Position numbers and translations under genes: made by a program | The notes under the pieces: generated by a model | Databases searched by the model: none | What the model was told of the DNA's origin: nothing | What the model saw: the letters and a program-made list of their open reading frames with translations, nothing else | Source: Collinsella sp. | GTDB taxonomy: Bacteria; Actinomycetota; Coriobacteriia; Coriobacteriales; Coriobacteriaceae | Assembly (NCBI GenBank): GCA_031295385.1 | Contig: JAUMOL010000007.1 | Location: 62,001 to 126,000 of the forward strand | Length of the DNA stretch: 64,000 nucleotides | Reading direction: 5' to 3' | Shown: piece by piece, positions 1 to 8,260 of the stretch | How positions within the stretch are numbered: position 1 is the stretch's first letter | Layout: each line of letters begins with the position of its first letter

Positions 1-287
1 AGCTCGGCACCGTGACCATGGACGTCGCCAAGATGGTCTCCGAGCTCAAGGCTGGTCGCGTTGAGTACCGCGCCGACCGCTACGGCATCTGCCACGTGCC
101 CCTGGGCAAGAAGTCCTTCTCTGAGCAGCAGCTCGTCGAGAACTACGCTGCCCTGTACACCGAGATTCTGCGCGTCAAGCCCTCTTCTGCTAAGGGCAAG
201 TACGTCAAGTCCATCTCCGTGTCTTCCACCATGGGCCCTGGCGTCAAGGTCGATCCCGCTGTCCAGCGTGACTTCCTGGCTGAGTAA
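1..287 (+). CDS. rplA: 50S ribosomal protein L1, C-terminal part (5' end outside window)
   Basis: The reading frame is open from the window edge to a TAA at 285-287, so only the last 95 or so residues are present. The GTVTMDVAKMV and SSTMGPGVKVDP stretches are typical of the C-terminal half of bacterial L1, which binds 23S rRNA at the L1 stalk and helps release E-site tRNA. In most bacteria rplA is followed directly by rplJ. Here a terminator comes next and rplJ lies about 20 kb downstream, so the rplK-rplA and rplJ-rplL units are separated. The call is secure from sequence; the upstream rplK is inferred and not visible. Confidence 0.95.
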   Translation, partial: LGTVTMDVAKMVSELKAGRVEYRADRYGICHVPLGKKSFSEQQLVENYAALYTEILRVKPSSAKGKYVKSISVSSTMGPGVKVDPAVQRDFLAE

Positions 288-325
288 CTGCTAGTTACTG
301 CCTGAGTACAGCAAGCATTGCTAAA

Positions 326-363
326 GAAACCCGGTTCTGCCTTGTGCAGGACCGGGTTTCTTG
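326..363 (+). terminator. Rho-independent terminator of rplA
   Basis: A 10-bp perfect outer stem (326-335 with 351-360) plus an inner CTGC/GCAG pair encloses a short loop and runs into TTTCTTGCT. It lies 38 bp after the rplA stop. Confidence 0.85.
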
Positions 364-378
364 CTATCGCGTCAAAAG

Positions 379-411
379 CACCATAAAGGGGACAGTGTCC
401 CCTTTATGGTG
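379..411. repeat. Intergenic hairpin, family A copy 1 (TGTCCCCTTT type)
   Basis: A 15-bp perfect inverted repeat around AGT, ending next to the stop codon of the minus-strand phosphoesterase gene. The core GTCCCCTTT is shared with two other hairpins at 3093-3131 and 4109-4149. All three sit directly after the stop of a minus-strand gene, so they probably act as terminators or RNA-stabilising ends and belong to a dispersed repeat family. Confidence 0.75.
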
Positions 412-412
412 G

Positions 413-1123
413 TTACCAGGGTGTTCTGGCTGTTGAAGACTCGATGGCTTCGTGGCGTTTGAGCTCGCGGCGCATGGTTTGTGAGTTGAGCCAAGCTGCT
501 TGCCAGCCGCGGATGGGGTAGTGCGTCTGGTCGAGCTCAAACTGCGTATAGCCGCAGGCGTTGATGATCGTCGTTCCACACACATGCTGACGCTCGCGCT
601 GAAAATCGCAACCGTAGCTTTGGTGCACATGCCCGTGCACCATGTAGTCGGGATTCCAGGATTCGAGTGCTGTGTTAAAACACTCGAATCCTCGATGCGG
701 CAGATCGTCCAGATCACCCATACCGGCGGCGGGTGCATGGGTAAGCAGAATGTCGCACCCGCCGACCATCCTAACCTTACGCGACAGCTTACGCATGCGC
801 TTGGACATCTCGCGTTCGGTGTACATGTTGGCGCCGTCGCGATAACGCATGGACCCGCCAAGGCCCGCAATGCGAATCCCTCGGTACGTGTACACGCTGT
901 CCTCTACGCAGATACATCCACCCGGTGCATGACGTGCGTAGCGGTCATCGTGATTGCCGCGCACGTAGATGAGCGGTTTGTTGATGACCGTAACCAAAAA
1001 CTCAAGATAGTCCGGGTCCAGATCGCCGGCGGACAAAATCAGGTCGACTCCCTCAAAGCGTTCCTTGCGAAAGCACTCCCAAAGGCATCGTTCTTCGGTA
1101 TCGGCTATGGCAAGGATTTTCAT
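413..1123 (-). CDS. Calcineurin-like metallophosphoesterase
   Basis: This 236-residue protein has the family's metal-binding motifs in order: an N-terminal D8, GD at 33-34, GNHD at 56-59, a THAP motif and a C-terminal GHVH. The usual D-x-H at the N-terminus reads D-T-E here, so one metal ligand may differ. Such enzymes hydrolyse phosphomono- or diesters using two metal ions; the substrate cannot be told from sequence. No signal peptide is seen, so it is cytoplasmic. Its ATG overlaps the stop of the upstream ParB-like/BMP gene by 4 bp (ATGA), so the two are translationally coupled and probably work together. The family call is firm, the specific role unknown. Confidence 0.85.
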   Translation of the reverse strand: MKILAIADTEERCLWECFRKERFEGVDLILSAGDLDPDYLEFLVTVINKPLIYVRGNHDDRYARHAPGGCICVEDSVYTYRGIRIAGLGGSMRYRDGANMYTEREMSKRMRKLSRKVRMVGGCDILLTHAPAAGMGDLDDLPHRGFECFNTALESWNPDYMVHGHVHQSYGCDFQRERQHVCGTTIINACGYTQFELDQTHYPIRGWQAAWLNSQTMRRELKRHEAIESSTARTPW

Positions 1124-3036
1124 AGGGCAGGGACTTTCGGCTCATCGTCGAGCTGCGGAATGGTGCCTACCACGTTGTCCGCCAGCCAATTCATCTCGAC
1201 AATCTGCGTGCTCGGCAGCGGAGGGAAGCCTTCGATCTGTACCACGCCGTTCTGGCTGTGGAGCTCGCCGCCAAAGGGGTTGATGGATCCCACAACAATG
1301 CCGTTGCGGAGCAACTGCACGAGTTTGCGCGTTTGGTAGGGTAGGCCCGGAGCGTAACGGATGTCGATAACGCCGGAGCTCATGCCATACCAGTAGTTGA
1401 CAGCGCGCACTTGGTTGTCGTCGCTGGTCTCGTCCCACGTGCCGTGAAGAAGGCTGCGAACGATGAGCTCGTAGTAACGGCCCCAGTTCCATACGGGCAT
1501 GGCGATGCCGGTGACTTTGCCGTCGACCAAGCGGTGAAGCCCGTAGGCCGTTGGGTCTTCGAGCGACTTTGACATGTCAGCGCCGGTCATGACGCTTGCG
1601 CCTTCGCGGCACATGGCTTCGGCAAGACCACCGGCGGGAACATCGCCCCAGGTGAGGATGACCTGCGCGCGCGGGTCGAGCAGCGAGGCGCCAATCGCAA
1701 AGGCGTTGATCTCGCTGAGTGCGCCCGAGGCGAAGACCGACGCGTGGTAACCGATGCGGTGGTTGTCCGCCATGCTGGCCGCAAGGGCGCCCAGCAGAAA
1801 CTTGGCCTCGTACATCTTGCCAAAGTACGAACGGACGCTTTGATGGGGAAGGCCGATAGAGCAGTTGAGGAACCGAACCCGGGGATACTCAACGGCAGCC
1901 CTGAGCGTGTATTCCATCAGGCGGTGCGAGGTCGAGAAGATGACGTTTGCTCCATGTTTGACAGCCGTTTCCACGGCGGCGTAGAACACATCCGGATCGT
2001 GACAGTCCTCGAACGCCTCGGTGCGCACGATACCGCCAAAGTGCTCATCGAGATACTGACGCCCTTGGTCGTGCAGGCTGTCCCAGCTCGACGTCGCACA
2101 GGGGAACTCATGGATAAAGGCGATGCGCAGGGGGTTGGCCGTCGAGTAGACGGTCTTGCCCATAAAGAAGTTGAGCACGCCAGAGGTGGACTTGGCGGGC
2201 GTCTCCTCCTCGTCGACGCTCGGTGCTTCGACAAGATCGACCTTGTCCTCGTCATTTTTGCCGGCAATGACCAGCTCGCGCCAGATCTTGCACAGGTGGT
2301 TTACGACGATATCCGTTGGCGTATCCAGCAGGCGGTCCTGGTTGTACACATTGAGGTAGACGAGCATGGCGTCGGCGGGCGTAATGTCCAGGTGATCGCC
2401 GCCTGCGCGAAGGTAGGCACGCTTAAAGAGCAGGAAAGTGTGGCGCAGGTAGTCGACCTTTTTCTGCGGCCATTTTTCGATAAGGTTCTGACCGAGCATC
2501 TTCGCGAGCGTTTCGTAGCTTCCCTCACGCGAGAACTCGATCTCGTATAGGGGGCAGACGCGCCAAAACGCGCAGAACTCGCCGTACAGGCGGCTTTCGA
2601 CGGAATCCCATGTGCCGGGGTAGAGACGGGTGACCTTGGCCGAAACCGTCGGGGCGTCTAGGAATTTGAGGACACTGACGCGTTTGTTGCCTTCTTGGAC
2701 ATAGAACCGATGCATGAACTCGGTGACGATGACGGGGTCGCGATAGCCCTCGGTCACCTGGATGTCGTAGAGGTTGGACCACTTGCGGGCGAACTCGGTG
2801 CTAAATGGCAACAGGGGCATAAAGTTGCACGAAAAGGCAGACTGACGGCCTTTGGTGACCGTGCCGACGACCATTTCGAGCGGAATGTCCCTCAGGCCGA
2901 CGCTCTCTCGCTGACCTAAGGGGAGCTGGGCAACGAGGCCGTCGAGGTCCGTAAGGTACGGGTGCTCGCTTTGGCTGATGGCGCGACGGCGTCCCTGCTC
3001 GCCGCGCTTGCGTGCTTGACGATAGGCCTCTTCCAT
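1120..3036 (-). CDS. Cytoplasmic ParB-like / BMP (PnrA-like) ligand-binding fusion protein
   Basis: A 638-residue protein with two parts. Residues about 50-140 carry EGNKRVSV at 115-122, resembling the GxxR signature of ParB/sulfiredoxin-fold proteins. Residues about 300-638 (from NPLRIAFIHEFP) look like the basic membrane protein/PnrA family, the purine nucleoside-binding proteins of ABC importers. No lipoprotein signal or membrane anchor is present, and the N-terminus is charged, so this is not a normal surface binding protein. The ATG start follows AAGGGAG. It is co-transcribed with the phosphoesterase by a 4-bp overlap. Inference: an intracellular nucleoside-type ligand sensor. The domain assignments are from motif recognition only. 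Confidence 0.7.
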   Translation of the reverse strand: MEEAYRQARKRGEQGRRRAISQSEHPYLTDLDGLVAQLPLGQRESVGLRDIPLEMVVGTVTKGRQSAFSCNFMPLLPFSTEFARKWSNLYDIQVTEGYRDPVIVTEFMHRFYVQEGNKRVSVLKFLDAPTVSAKVTRLYPGTWDSVESRLYGEFCAFWRVCPLYEIEFSREGSYETLAKMLGQNLIEKWPQKKVDYLRHTFLLFKRAYLRAGGDHLDITPADAMLVYLNVYNQDRLLDTPTDIVVNHLCKIWRELVIAGKNDEDKVDLVEAPSVDEEETPAKSTSGVLNFFMGKTVYSTANPLRIAFIHEFPCATSSWDSLHDQGRQYLDEHFGGIVRTEAFEDCHDPDVFYAAVETAVKHGANVIFSTSHRLMEYTLRAAVEYPRVRFLNCSIGLPHQSVRSYFGKMYEAKFLLGALAASMADNHRIGYHASVFASGALSEINAFAIGASLLDPRAQVILTWGDVPAGGLAEAMCREGASVMTGADMSKSLEDPTAYGLHRLVDGKVTGIAMPVWNWGRYYELIVRSLLHGTWDETSDDNQVRAVNYWYGMSSGVIDIRYAPGLPYQTRKLVQLLRNGIVVGSINPFGGELHSQNGVVQIEGFPPLPSTQIVEMNWLADNVVGTIPQLDDEPKVPAL

Positions 3037-3092
3037 GGTGTCTACTCCCTTAGTCGTTTAAACAACGATATGAACCATGGTACCACGATGCG

Positions 3093-3131
3093 AAACCACC
3101 ACAAAGGTGCCTGTCCCCTTTGTGGTGGTTT
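3093..3131. repeat. Intergenic hairpin, family A copy 2
   Basis: A 15-bp perfect stem (3093-3107 with 3117-3131) closes the loop TGCCTGTCC. It abuts the mscS stop codon. On the minus strand the stem is A-rich before and has no long U-run after, so termination is likely but not certain. Nearly identical to copy 3. Confidence 0.8.
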
Positions 3132-3898
3132 TAGGCGATGAGGGGGGCGATGGCGCGGATGCAGGCGTCGGCTGCCGTAAAGGTGGCGCTGTCGTCACTG
3201 ACGATAAAGATGATCTTGCCCTTGATGCCAAAGTCGCCAATCTCGCTAAAGAGCACGTAGGGCTCCTTATCAAAGCCAGAGATGGGAAGCACGGCGGCCT
3301 TGGTGGCGTCGGTGAGTTCATCTGCCAGCGCGTCCAGTGAAGCCCACTTGGACGTGTCCTTGACCGCGACGGGGACGGCCACGCGCCCAAAGGGCATCAA
3401 ATGCACGAGCGTGTTCTTGGAGATATTTGAGTTGGGGACGATGATGGTTTGCCCGCAGGCGTCCTCGATGGTCGTGTGGCGCCAGGTGATGTCCTGGACC
3501 ACGCCCGACACGCCGCCGACCTCGATATTGTCGCCGGGCTTGATGATGCCCATAAAGGTCACCTGCATGCCACCGATAAGGTTTGACAGCGTGTCCTGAA
3601 AGCCGAGCGAGATGGCGATGCCGCCGACGCCAAGAGCGGCGACGAGGGCGTTTGCGTTAATGCCAAAGCAGTTGTCGAGGATAAAGCTGCCGCCAATCAT
3701 CCAGATGATGGCGCGCGCGATGTTGATGAAGATGCTCGATGAAGGGAGTGGGTTATCGTCGCGGCTAAGCAGGTGGTGCAGGGTCTTGGACGCGACCTTG
3801 GCGGCAACGGCGGTGCCGATGGCCAAGATACCTGCCCAGATGATGTTGTGGACCCATCGTTGTGCAAAGAAATGAAGAATTGGCTCAAACAATTCCAT
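3131..3898 (-). CDS. Mechanosensitive channel, MscS family
   Basis: A 255-residue small-conductance mechanosensitive channel that opens under membrane tension to release solutes during osmotic downshock. It has three hydrophobic segments in the first ~110 residues, then the pore-lining helix and beta domain: LVAALGVGGIAISLGFQ followed by DTLSNLIGG, and the GDNIEVGGVSGVVQDITWRHT region typical of the MscS beta domain. The chosen ATG at 3898 is 9 bases after GAGGAGG; an in-frame ATG six codons upstream overlaps that ribosome site and is rejected. Length is close to short MscS proteins (about 280). A small ORF and a hairpin lie upstream. Confidence 0.88.
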   Translation of the reverse strand: MELFEPILHFFAQRWVHNIIWAGILAIGTAVAAKVASKTLHHLLSRDDNPLPSSSIFINIARAIIWMIGGSFILDNCFGINANALVAALGVGGIAISLGFQDTLSNLIGGMQVTFMGIIKPGDNIEVGGVSGVVQDITWRHTTIEDACGQTIIVPNSNISKNTLVHLMPFGRVAVPVAVKDTSKWASLDALADELTDATKAAVLPISGFDKEPYVLFSEIGDFGIKGKIIFIVSDDSATFTAADACIRAIAPLIA

Positions 3899-3941
3899 GT
3901 AGGGAAACCTCCTCATGATCGTCCAACCATGATACCCACCA

Positions 3942-3974
3942 AGAAGCCCGTCCGATCACATCGGACGGGCTTCT
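3942..3974. repeat. 15-bp perfect hairpin in mscS leader
   Basis: Arms 3942-3956 and 3960-3974 pair perfectly with a 3-base loop. It lies between the short ORF at 4026-4085 and mscS. It lacks a clear U-run on the minus strand, so attenuator function is only a guess. Confidence 0.6.
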
Positions 3975-4025
3975 GTGCTTGATATAAGGTCTGCACGGCG
4001 GGGCTGCAAGGCCCGGCGGTGTAGC

Positions 4026-4085
4026 TTAGCGTCGACGGTTCCAGATCAACGCGGTGGCTAACGCAAGGCGGGGGAGTCTTTTCAT
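4026..4085 (-). CDS. Possible 19-residue leader peptide upstream of mscS
   Basis: ATG at 4085 is preceded by AAGGAG with good spacing and encodes MKRLPRLALATALIWNRRR, then TAA. It is short, basic, and ends with Trp-Asn-Arg-Arg-Arg. It sits just after the ABC operon's terminal hairpin and about 50 bp before a strong hairpin leading into mscS. The layout resembles a translated leader, but no mutually exclusive hairpin pair was identified, so function is unproven. Confidence 0.35.
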   Translation of the reverse strand: MKRLPRLALATALIWNRRR

Positions 4086-4108
4086 GGCCGTCTCCTTACT
4101 CTTTAACA

Positions 4109-4149
4109 AAAACCACCACAAAGGTGCCTGTCCCCTTTGTGGTGGTTTT
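4109..4149. repeat. Intergenic hairpin, family A copy 3, end of ABC operon
   Basis: A 16-bp stem (4109-4124 with 4134-4149) with the same TGCCTGTCC loop as copy 2. Minus-strand transcripts end the stem with GGTTTTTGTT, so this copy looks like a working terminator for the ABC transporter genes. Confidence 0.75.
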
Positions 4150-4157
4150 CTAGGTCG

Positions 4158-4952
4158 TTAGCTCAGCAGCATGCGGTCGTTGGCGAGCTCGCCGCCCGAG
4201 ACCTCCTCGAACTTCTGCAGCAGGTCGGCCACGGTGAGCGACTTTTTCTCGTCGCCGGCCACGTCGTAGATCACATGGCCCTCGTGCATCATGATCAGAC
4301 GGTTGCCCAGACGGATGGCGTCGTTCATGTTGTGTGTGACCATGAGCGTGGTCAGGTGGTTCTCGTCGACGATCTCCTCGGTCAGGTTGAGCACCTTCGA
4401 TGCCGTTTTGGGGTCGAGGGCCGCGGTGTGCTCGTCGAGCAGCAGCAGGCGCGGCTTGGTGAGCGTGGCCATCAGCAGGGTGAGTGCCTGGCGCTGGCCG
4501 CCCGAGAGCAGACCAACCTTGGCGTTGAGGCGCGTGTCCAGACCGAGGTCCAAGCGCTTGAGTAGCTCAACGTACTCGTCCTTCTCGGCCTTGGTGACGC
4601 CCCACGAAAGGCCGCGACGCTGGCCGCGGCGCTTGGCGAGGGCCAGGTTCTCGGCAATTTGCATGTCGGCAGCGGTGCCGCGCATGGGGTCCTGGAACAC
4701 TCGGCCCAGGTACTTGGCGCGCTGCGACTCGCTCAGACGCGAGATATCGGTGCCGTCGAGCTCAATAACGCCCGAATCGAGCGGATACACGCCGGCAATC
4801 ATGTTGAGCAGCGTGGACTTGCCGGCGCCGTTGCCGCCGATCACGGTCACAAAGTCGCCGTCGTTAAGGGTAAGGTCGACGCCGGTGAGCGCGCGCTTCT
4901 CGGTAACGGTGCCCTTGTTAAAGGTTTTTTTGACGTGCGAGAGCTTAAGCAT
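4158..4952 (-). CDS. ABC transporter ATP-binding protein
   Basis: A 264-residue ATPase that powers the adjacent permease. It shows Walker A (GGNGAGKST), a Q-loop (VFQDP), the signature LLSGGQRQAL, Walker B (LLLLDEHTAALD) and the switch His in VTHN. The start is set at ATG 4952 (MLKLSHVKK), with GGGGAGATGAGG upstream; another in-frame ATG lies three codons earlier. It overlaps the permease stop by 8 bp, so translation is coupled. The set of lipoprotein, single permease and ATPase resembles the TrpXYZ-like/uncharacterised PF04392 import systems. The substrate is not shown by the sequence. Confidence 0.9.
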   Translation of the reverse strand: MLKLSHVKKTFNKGTVTEKRALTGVDLTLNDGDFVTVIGGNGAGKSTLLNMIAGVYPLDSGVIELDGTDISRLSESQRAKYLGRVFQDPMRGTAADMQIAENLALAKRRGQRRGLSWGVTKAEKDEYVELLKRLDLGLDTRLNAKVGLLSGGQRQALTLLMATLTKPRLLLLDEHTAALDPKTASKVLNLTEEIVDENHLTTLMVTHNMNDAIRLGNRLIMMHEGHVIYDVAGDEKKSLTVADLLQKFEEVSGGELANDRMLLS

Positions 4953-5868
4953 CTGCCTCATCTCCCCTCGTATAGGAGCTGCGGAGCTTGTAGCGCTCCC
5001 AAACCACGGGCACGCACAGGGCCACGGCAACGATCACGGCGGAGAGCAGCTTCATGTCGTTGGCATCCATACCCAGCTGCAGCACGATGGCGCGGATGAG
5101 GAAGTAGACCACGGAGCCAAAGACGGCAGAGGCCAGGCGGACGGAGAACTGCGTCAGACCGCCGGGCAGCAGGCGGCCGAGCACCTCGCCGATGACGATA
5201 GCGGCAAGGCCGATGACGATGGCGCCGGTGCCCATACCGATATCGGCATACTTCTGGCTCTGGCAGATGAGCGCGCCGGCAAGGCCGATGAGGGCGTTGG
5301 AGAGCACGAGGGCGATCATCTTGGTGGTGTTGGTGTTAACGCCCAGGGCGCGGATCATGTACTCGTTGTTGCCGGTGGCACGCAGCGCCGAGCCGATCTC
5401 GGTGCCAAAGAACCAGTACAGGATGGCGACGATGGCCACGGCCAGCGCAATGCCCAGGATAATGGCAACAGTGGACTGTGGCAGGCCCGTCATGTTGCTG
5501 ACGGATGAGAAGATAGTGCCCTTGGCAAGGATGGGCGTGTTGGATTTGCCCATGATGCGCAGGTTGATGGACCACAGACTGATCTGCGTAAGGATTCCGG
5601 CGAGGATTGCGGGAATCTCAAAGACGGTGGTCAAGATGCCCGTGACGGCGCCGGCGATGGCACCGGCGCACATGCCGGCCAGCACGGCGAGCAAGGGGTC
5701 GACGTTATTGTTGACGATGAGCACGGCGCAAACACAGCCGCCGAGGGCAAAGCTGCCGTCGCAGGTCATATCGGGGATGTCGAGCAGGCGGAACGTGATA
5801 AACACGCCGAGCACCATGATGCCCCAGAGGACGCCCTGCGAAACGGCGCCCTGCAATGCAATGAGCAT
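4945..5868 (-). CDS. ABC transporter permease (branched-chain/ribose-type fold)
   Basis: A 307-residue integral membrane protein with eight to nine hydrophobic segments, starting GAVSQGVLWGIMVLGVFITF. The conserved RLLDIPDMTCDGSFALGG and the later EIGSALRATGNN motif (cytoplasmic coupling region) fit the BPD_transp_2 permeases paired with PF04392 binding proteins. ATG 5868 is 8 bases after AGGAGG. It is the middle gene of the three-gene unit, 204 bp after the binding-protein gene. Confidence 0.88.
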   Translation of the reverse strand: MLIALQGAVSQGVLWGIMVLGVFITFRLLDIPDMTCDGSFALGGCVCAVLIVNNNVDPLLAVLAGMCAGAIAGAVTGILTTVFEIPAILAGILTQISLWSINLRIMGKSNTPILAKGTIFSSVSNMTGLPQSTVAIILGIALAVAIVAILYWFFGTEIGSALRATGNNEYMIRALGVNTNTTKMIALVLSNALIGLAGALICQSQKYADIGMGTGAIVIGLAAIVIGEVLGRLLPGGLTQFSVRLASAVFGSVVYFLIRAIVLQLGMDANDMKLLSAVIVAVALCVPVVWERYKLRSSYTRGDEADA

Positions 5869-5972
5869 GCTTCATACCTCCTAGGATAGGGTGGACACGT
5901 GATTTTCCATAATAGCGGTAACAATGCATAAAAGAGCTGCGGCCGGATGTTTTGTCTCATCCGTAACAAGCA

Positions 5973-6001
5973 GGGCGAACGCCGGTCTTTGGCGTCCGCC
6001 C
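5973..6001. repeat. Stem-loop between binding-protein and permease genes
   Basis: Arms 5973-5983 and 5991-6001 pair with one mismatch around a 7-base loop. No U-run follows, so it may be an mRNA processing or stability element that lets the binding protein be made in excess. Role inferred. Confidence 0.45.
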
Positions 6002-6072
6002 CTGTGGCTCAGATATTGAATAGCACGGCAACGGCTCGAGTATGGCCCCTAGGCACATCGCCGCGCATGGCG

Positions 6073-7053
6073 CTACGCGTCCAGAGCGGAGAGGTCGATG
6101 CCCAGGGCCTCGGCCATCTCGTCGTTCTTGACGACGACCAGGTCCTTGCTCGAGAGGTGCTTGATCGGCATATCCTCGGGCTTGTCCTCGCCCTTCAGGA
6201 TCTTGACGGCCATCTCGCCTGCGGCGTAGCCCAGGTCTTCGTAGTTGATGGAGAGGGTGAACACGCCGCCGGCCTTGCACATGCCCTCCTCGCCGGTAAC
6301 GAAGGGGAGCTTGTTCTCCTTGCAAATCTGGCCGACCTGCGAAGCGCCCGCGGCGATGGTGTTGTCGGTGGGGGAGTACAGCGCGTCGACCTTACCCACG
6401 GCAGACTCGACAACGGACTGGATCTCGTTAGAGCTCGAGACGGTGAAGTCGGTGTACTCGAGGCCCAGCTTGTCGAGCTCCTTCTTGGCGGCCTTGATCT
6501 GGACGTCGGAGTTGGATTCGGCGGTGCAGTAGAGCAGGCCGACCCTCTTAACGTCGGGCAGGACCTTCTGCATCATCTCGAGCTGCTCGGCGACCGGGGT
6601 GAGGTCGGAAGCGCCCGTGACGTTGGTGCCGGGTTTGTCGTTGTCCTGGACCAGGCCGGAAGCGGCGTAGTCGGTGATGGCGCAGCCAACGATGGGGATA
6701 TCGGCGGTGGCGCCGGCGGCAGCCTGCGCGGCGGGCGTAGCGATGGCATAGATCAGGTTGACGCCGTCGCCTACGAACTTGTCGGCAATGGACTTACACG
6801 TGGACTGGTCGTTCTGGGCGTTCTTCTGGTCGATCTTGACCTTGAGGCCGCTCTTCTTGATGGCCTTGACGAAGCCGTCGTTGGCGGCATCGAGCGCGGA
6901 GTGCTCGGTGAGCTGCAGAACGCCGATGGTGTAGTCGGAACCGGCGGCAGCGGAGCCGGAACCAGAGTTGCCGCCGCATCCGGCGAGCGGAGCGAGCGCG
7001 AGCAGGCCAGCGGAGACAAGAAGGCTCCTGCGGCTGATGGTGATGTCCTTCAT
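6073..7053 (-). CDS. ABC transporter substrate-binding lipoprotein (PF04392-like)
   Basis: A 326-residue extracytoplasmic binding protein. A twin-Arg-like SRRSLL, a hydrophobic run and the lipobox LAGC (Cys about residue 26) show lipid anchoring, followed by a Gly/Ser/Ala linker. The body has the YTIGVLQLTEHSALDAANDGF start and the PDVKRVGLLYCTAESNS segment seen in the ABC_sub_bind family, relatives of which import tryptophan or other small molecules. ATG 7053 follows a GGGGG-rich ribosome site; the upstream in-frame Met is not supported. First gene of the transporter unit. Confidence 0.88.
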   Translation of the reverse strand: MKDITISRRSLLVSAGLLALAPLAGCGGNSGSGSAAAGSDYTIGVLQLTEHSALDAANDGFVKAIKKSGLKVKIDQKNAQNDQSTCKSIADKFVGDGVNLIYAIATPAAQAAAGATADIPIVGCAITDYAASGLVQDNDKPGTNVTGASDLTPVAEQLEMMQKVLPDVKRVGLLYCTAESNSDVQIKAAKKELDKLGLEYTDFTVSSSNEIQSVVESAVGKVDALYSPTDNTIAAGASQVGQICKENKLPFVTGEEGMCKAGGVFTLSINYEDLGYAAGEMAVKILKGEDKPEDMPIKHLSSKDLVVVKNDEMAEALGIDLSALDA

Positions 7054-7116
7054 ATCATTACCCCCAGTATAAAAATGGCTGGAAACACTGCACTGGGACA
7101 AAGTGCAAGTGGAACT

Positions 7117-7144
7117 ATAGTAGCGCTGATGTCCATTTTTACAA
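7117..7144 (-). promoter_or_regulatory. Candidate promoter of the ABC transporter genes
   Basis: Read on the minus strand: TTGTAA, a 16-base spacer, then TACTAT, about 65 bp before the lipoprotein ATG. Reasonable sigma-70 type match, not proven. Confidence 0.35.
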
Positions 7145-7213
7145 CAGCCTGGCGGGTTTTTTAATACAGAATCGGATGGGCGGTACGGGTAGTCGAATGG
7201 GCGGCGGAGGGTC

Positions 7214-8002
7214 TTATGCGGCGGAGGAGGCGTCGTCCTCCTCGTCGAGGGCGGCGAAGAGCTTCTTGCCGTCGAGGAGACGTGTGGTGACGTTTCTCAT
7301 GCGGCCAATCTCTACGGTGCGCAGCGTGTCATCGGCACCTCGGGCGTCATAGACCGTTCCCAGCAAATACGAGATGCCATCGCGCTGCCTGATGGCAAAG
7401 GGGCGGAGTGTCATCCGTGCTACTTCGGTTTCGCCACGTGCCGTGACGCTCGAAATATCAAAACTCACCGTGGTTCCATGGTCGATGGCCTGCTCGACGA
7501 GCTCGCACGTGTCGATGCGCTTGATGGGCGTGCGTGTTGCCTTGGTAGCCTTGCTGCCTGCGCTCGGAACGGGTTCGGGTGTATCGAGGTAGCCGCGAAC
7601 GTCGGCACTCGCCATGGCAACTAAGTGCTGCGCCATGCTCTTGCGGATAGCGATAGGCGTGGAGCGGTTGCGCATGACCATACCGTGGAGCCGGATGATC
7701 TCTTCATCGGTGAGCGGGCGGGTAAGAAGTTTGTAGCCCACGCCGCGTTTGTACTCAATTTCGTATCCGGCATGGCGAAGCGCGGAGATGGCGGTGTAGA
7801 TGCTGCGCCGCGCCGCCGAGATGGGCATGCGGGCGGGGTCGTCGGGATGGGAGAGGCGCCGGATCAGCTCATCGGAAAGTATGGCCTTGTCTTCGCCGGT
7901 GTTTTCGCTCAAGAGCTGCAGGATGCGAACGGCGCGATAGGCTGCCATCGAGGCGGCGCCTCTCGTCGTGGTGTCGTAGGTTTCAACAGCGGCTTCGGTC
8001 AT
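7214..8002 (-). CDS. WYL-domain-type transcriptional regulator
   Basis: A 262-residue protein with an N-terminal winged-helix region (SMAAYRAVRILQLLSEN, then RRSIYTAISALRHAGYEIEYKRGVGYKL) and a C-terminal region resembling WYL-type ligand-binding domains (MTLRPFAIRQRDGISYLLGTVYD). Such proteins sense nucleotides or other ligands and control transcription. ATG 8002 is chosen, 10 bases after AAAGGA; a GTG three codons upstream is too near the ribosome site. It stands alone between the transporter and asnS. Target genes are unknown. Confidence 0.75.
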   Translation of the reverse strand: MTEAAVETYDTTTRGAASMAAYRAVRILQLLSENTGEDKAILSDELIRRLSHPDDPARMPISAARRSIYTAISALRHAGYEIEYKRGVGYKLLTRPLTDEEIIRLHGMVMRNRSTPIAIRKSMAQHLVAMASADVRGYLDTPEPVPSAGSKATKATRTPIKRIDTCELVEQAIDHGTTVSFDISSVTARGETEVARMTLRPFAIRQRDGISYLLGTVYDARGADDTLRTVEIGRMRNVTTRLLDGKKLFAALDEEDDASSAA

Positions 8003-8119
8003 CGTGCCCACGTCCTTTCCGTTTTGGGTGGCGACGGTATGGAGCCTAGGACGCGGGGCTTTCCCAGGGGCGCAGGGCGCTCTGGGCGGTCGGTAGTCGT
8101 CGGCAAACGGCGGGTTGAG

Positions 8120-8182
8120 TTTTCAACAGCCCTACTCAACTGACCAAAAACTTGCCAAAAGCTTGACGGATGCTGTTGAAAA
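8120..8182. repeat. Inverted repeat (11 bp) between regulator and asnS
   Basis: TTTTCAACAGC at 8120-8130 is mirrored at 8172-8182, with about 40 bp between. It could be an operator for the divergent-free gap upstream of the WYL gene, or simply the terminator's A-tract side. Function unknown. Confidence 0.4.
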
Positions 8183-8214
8183 AAGCGTCTCTCGACCGAT
8201 GTCGAGAGACGCTT
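8183..8214 (-). terminator. Terminator of asnS
   Basis: A 14-bp perfect stem (8183-8196 with 8201-8214), 4-base loop, and TTTTTTCAAC after it on the minus strand. Confidence 0.85.
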
Positions 8215-8260
8215 GTGCGATGAGCGTTGGCGTGTGGCGACGCGAGCTAGCGTCCGACGA

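Noticed and set aside
7054..7213. T-box or tryptophan riboswitch before the ABC transporter
   Set aside because: I looked for the T-box sequence and a specifier stem; neither is visible.
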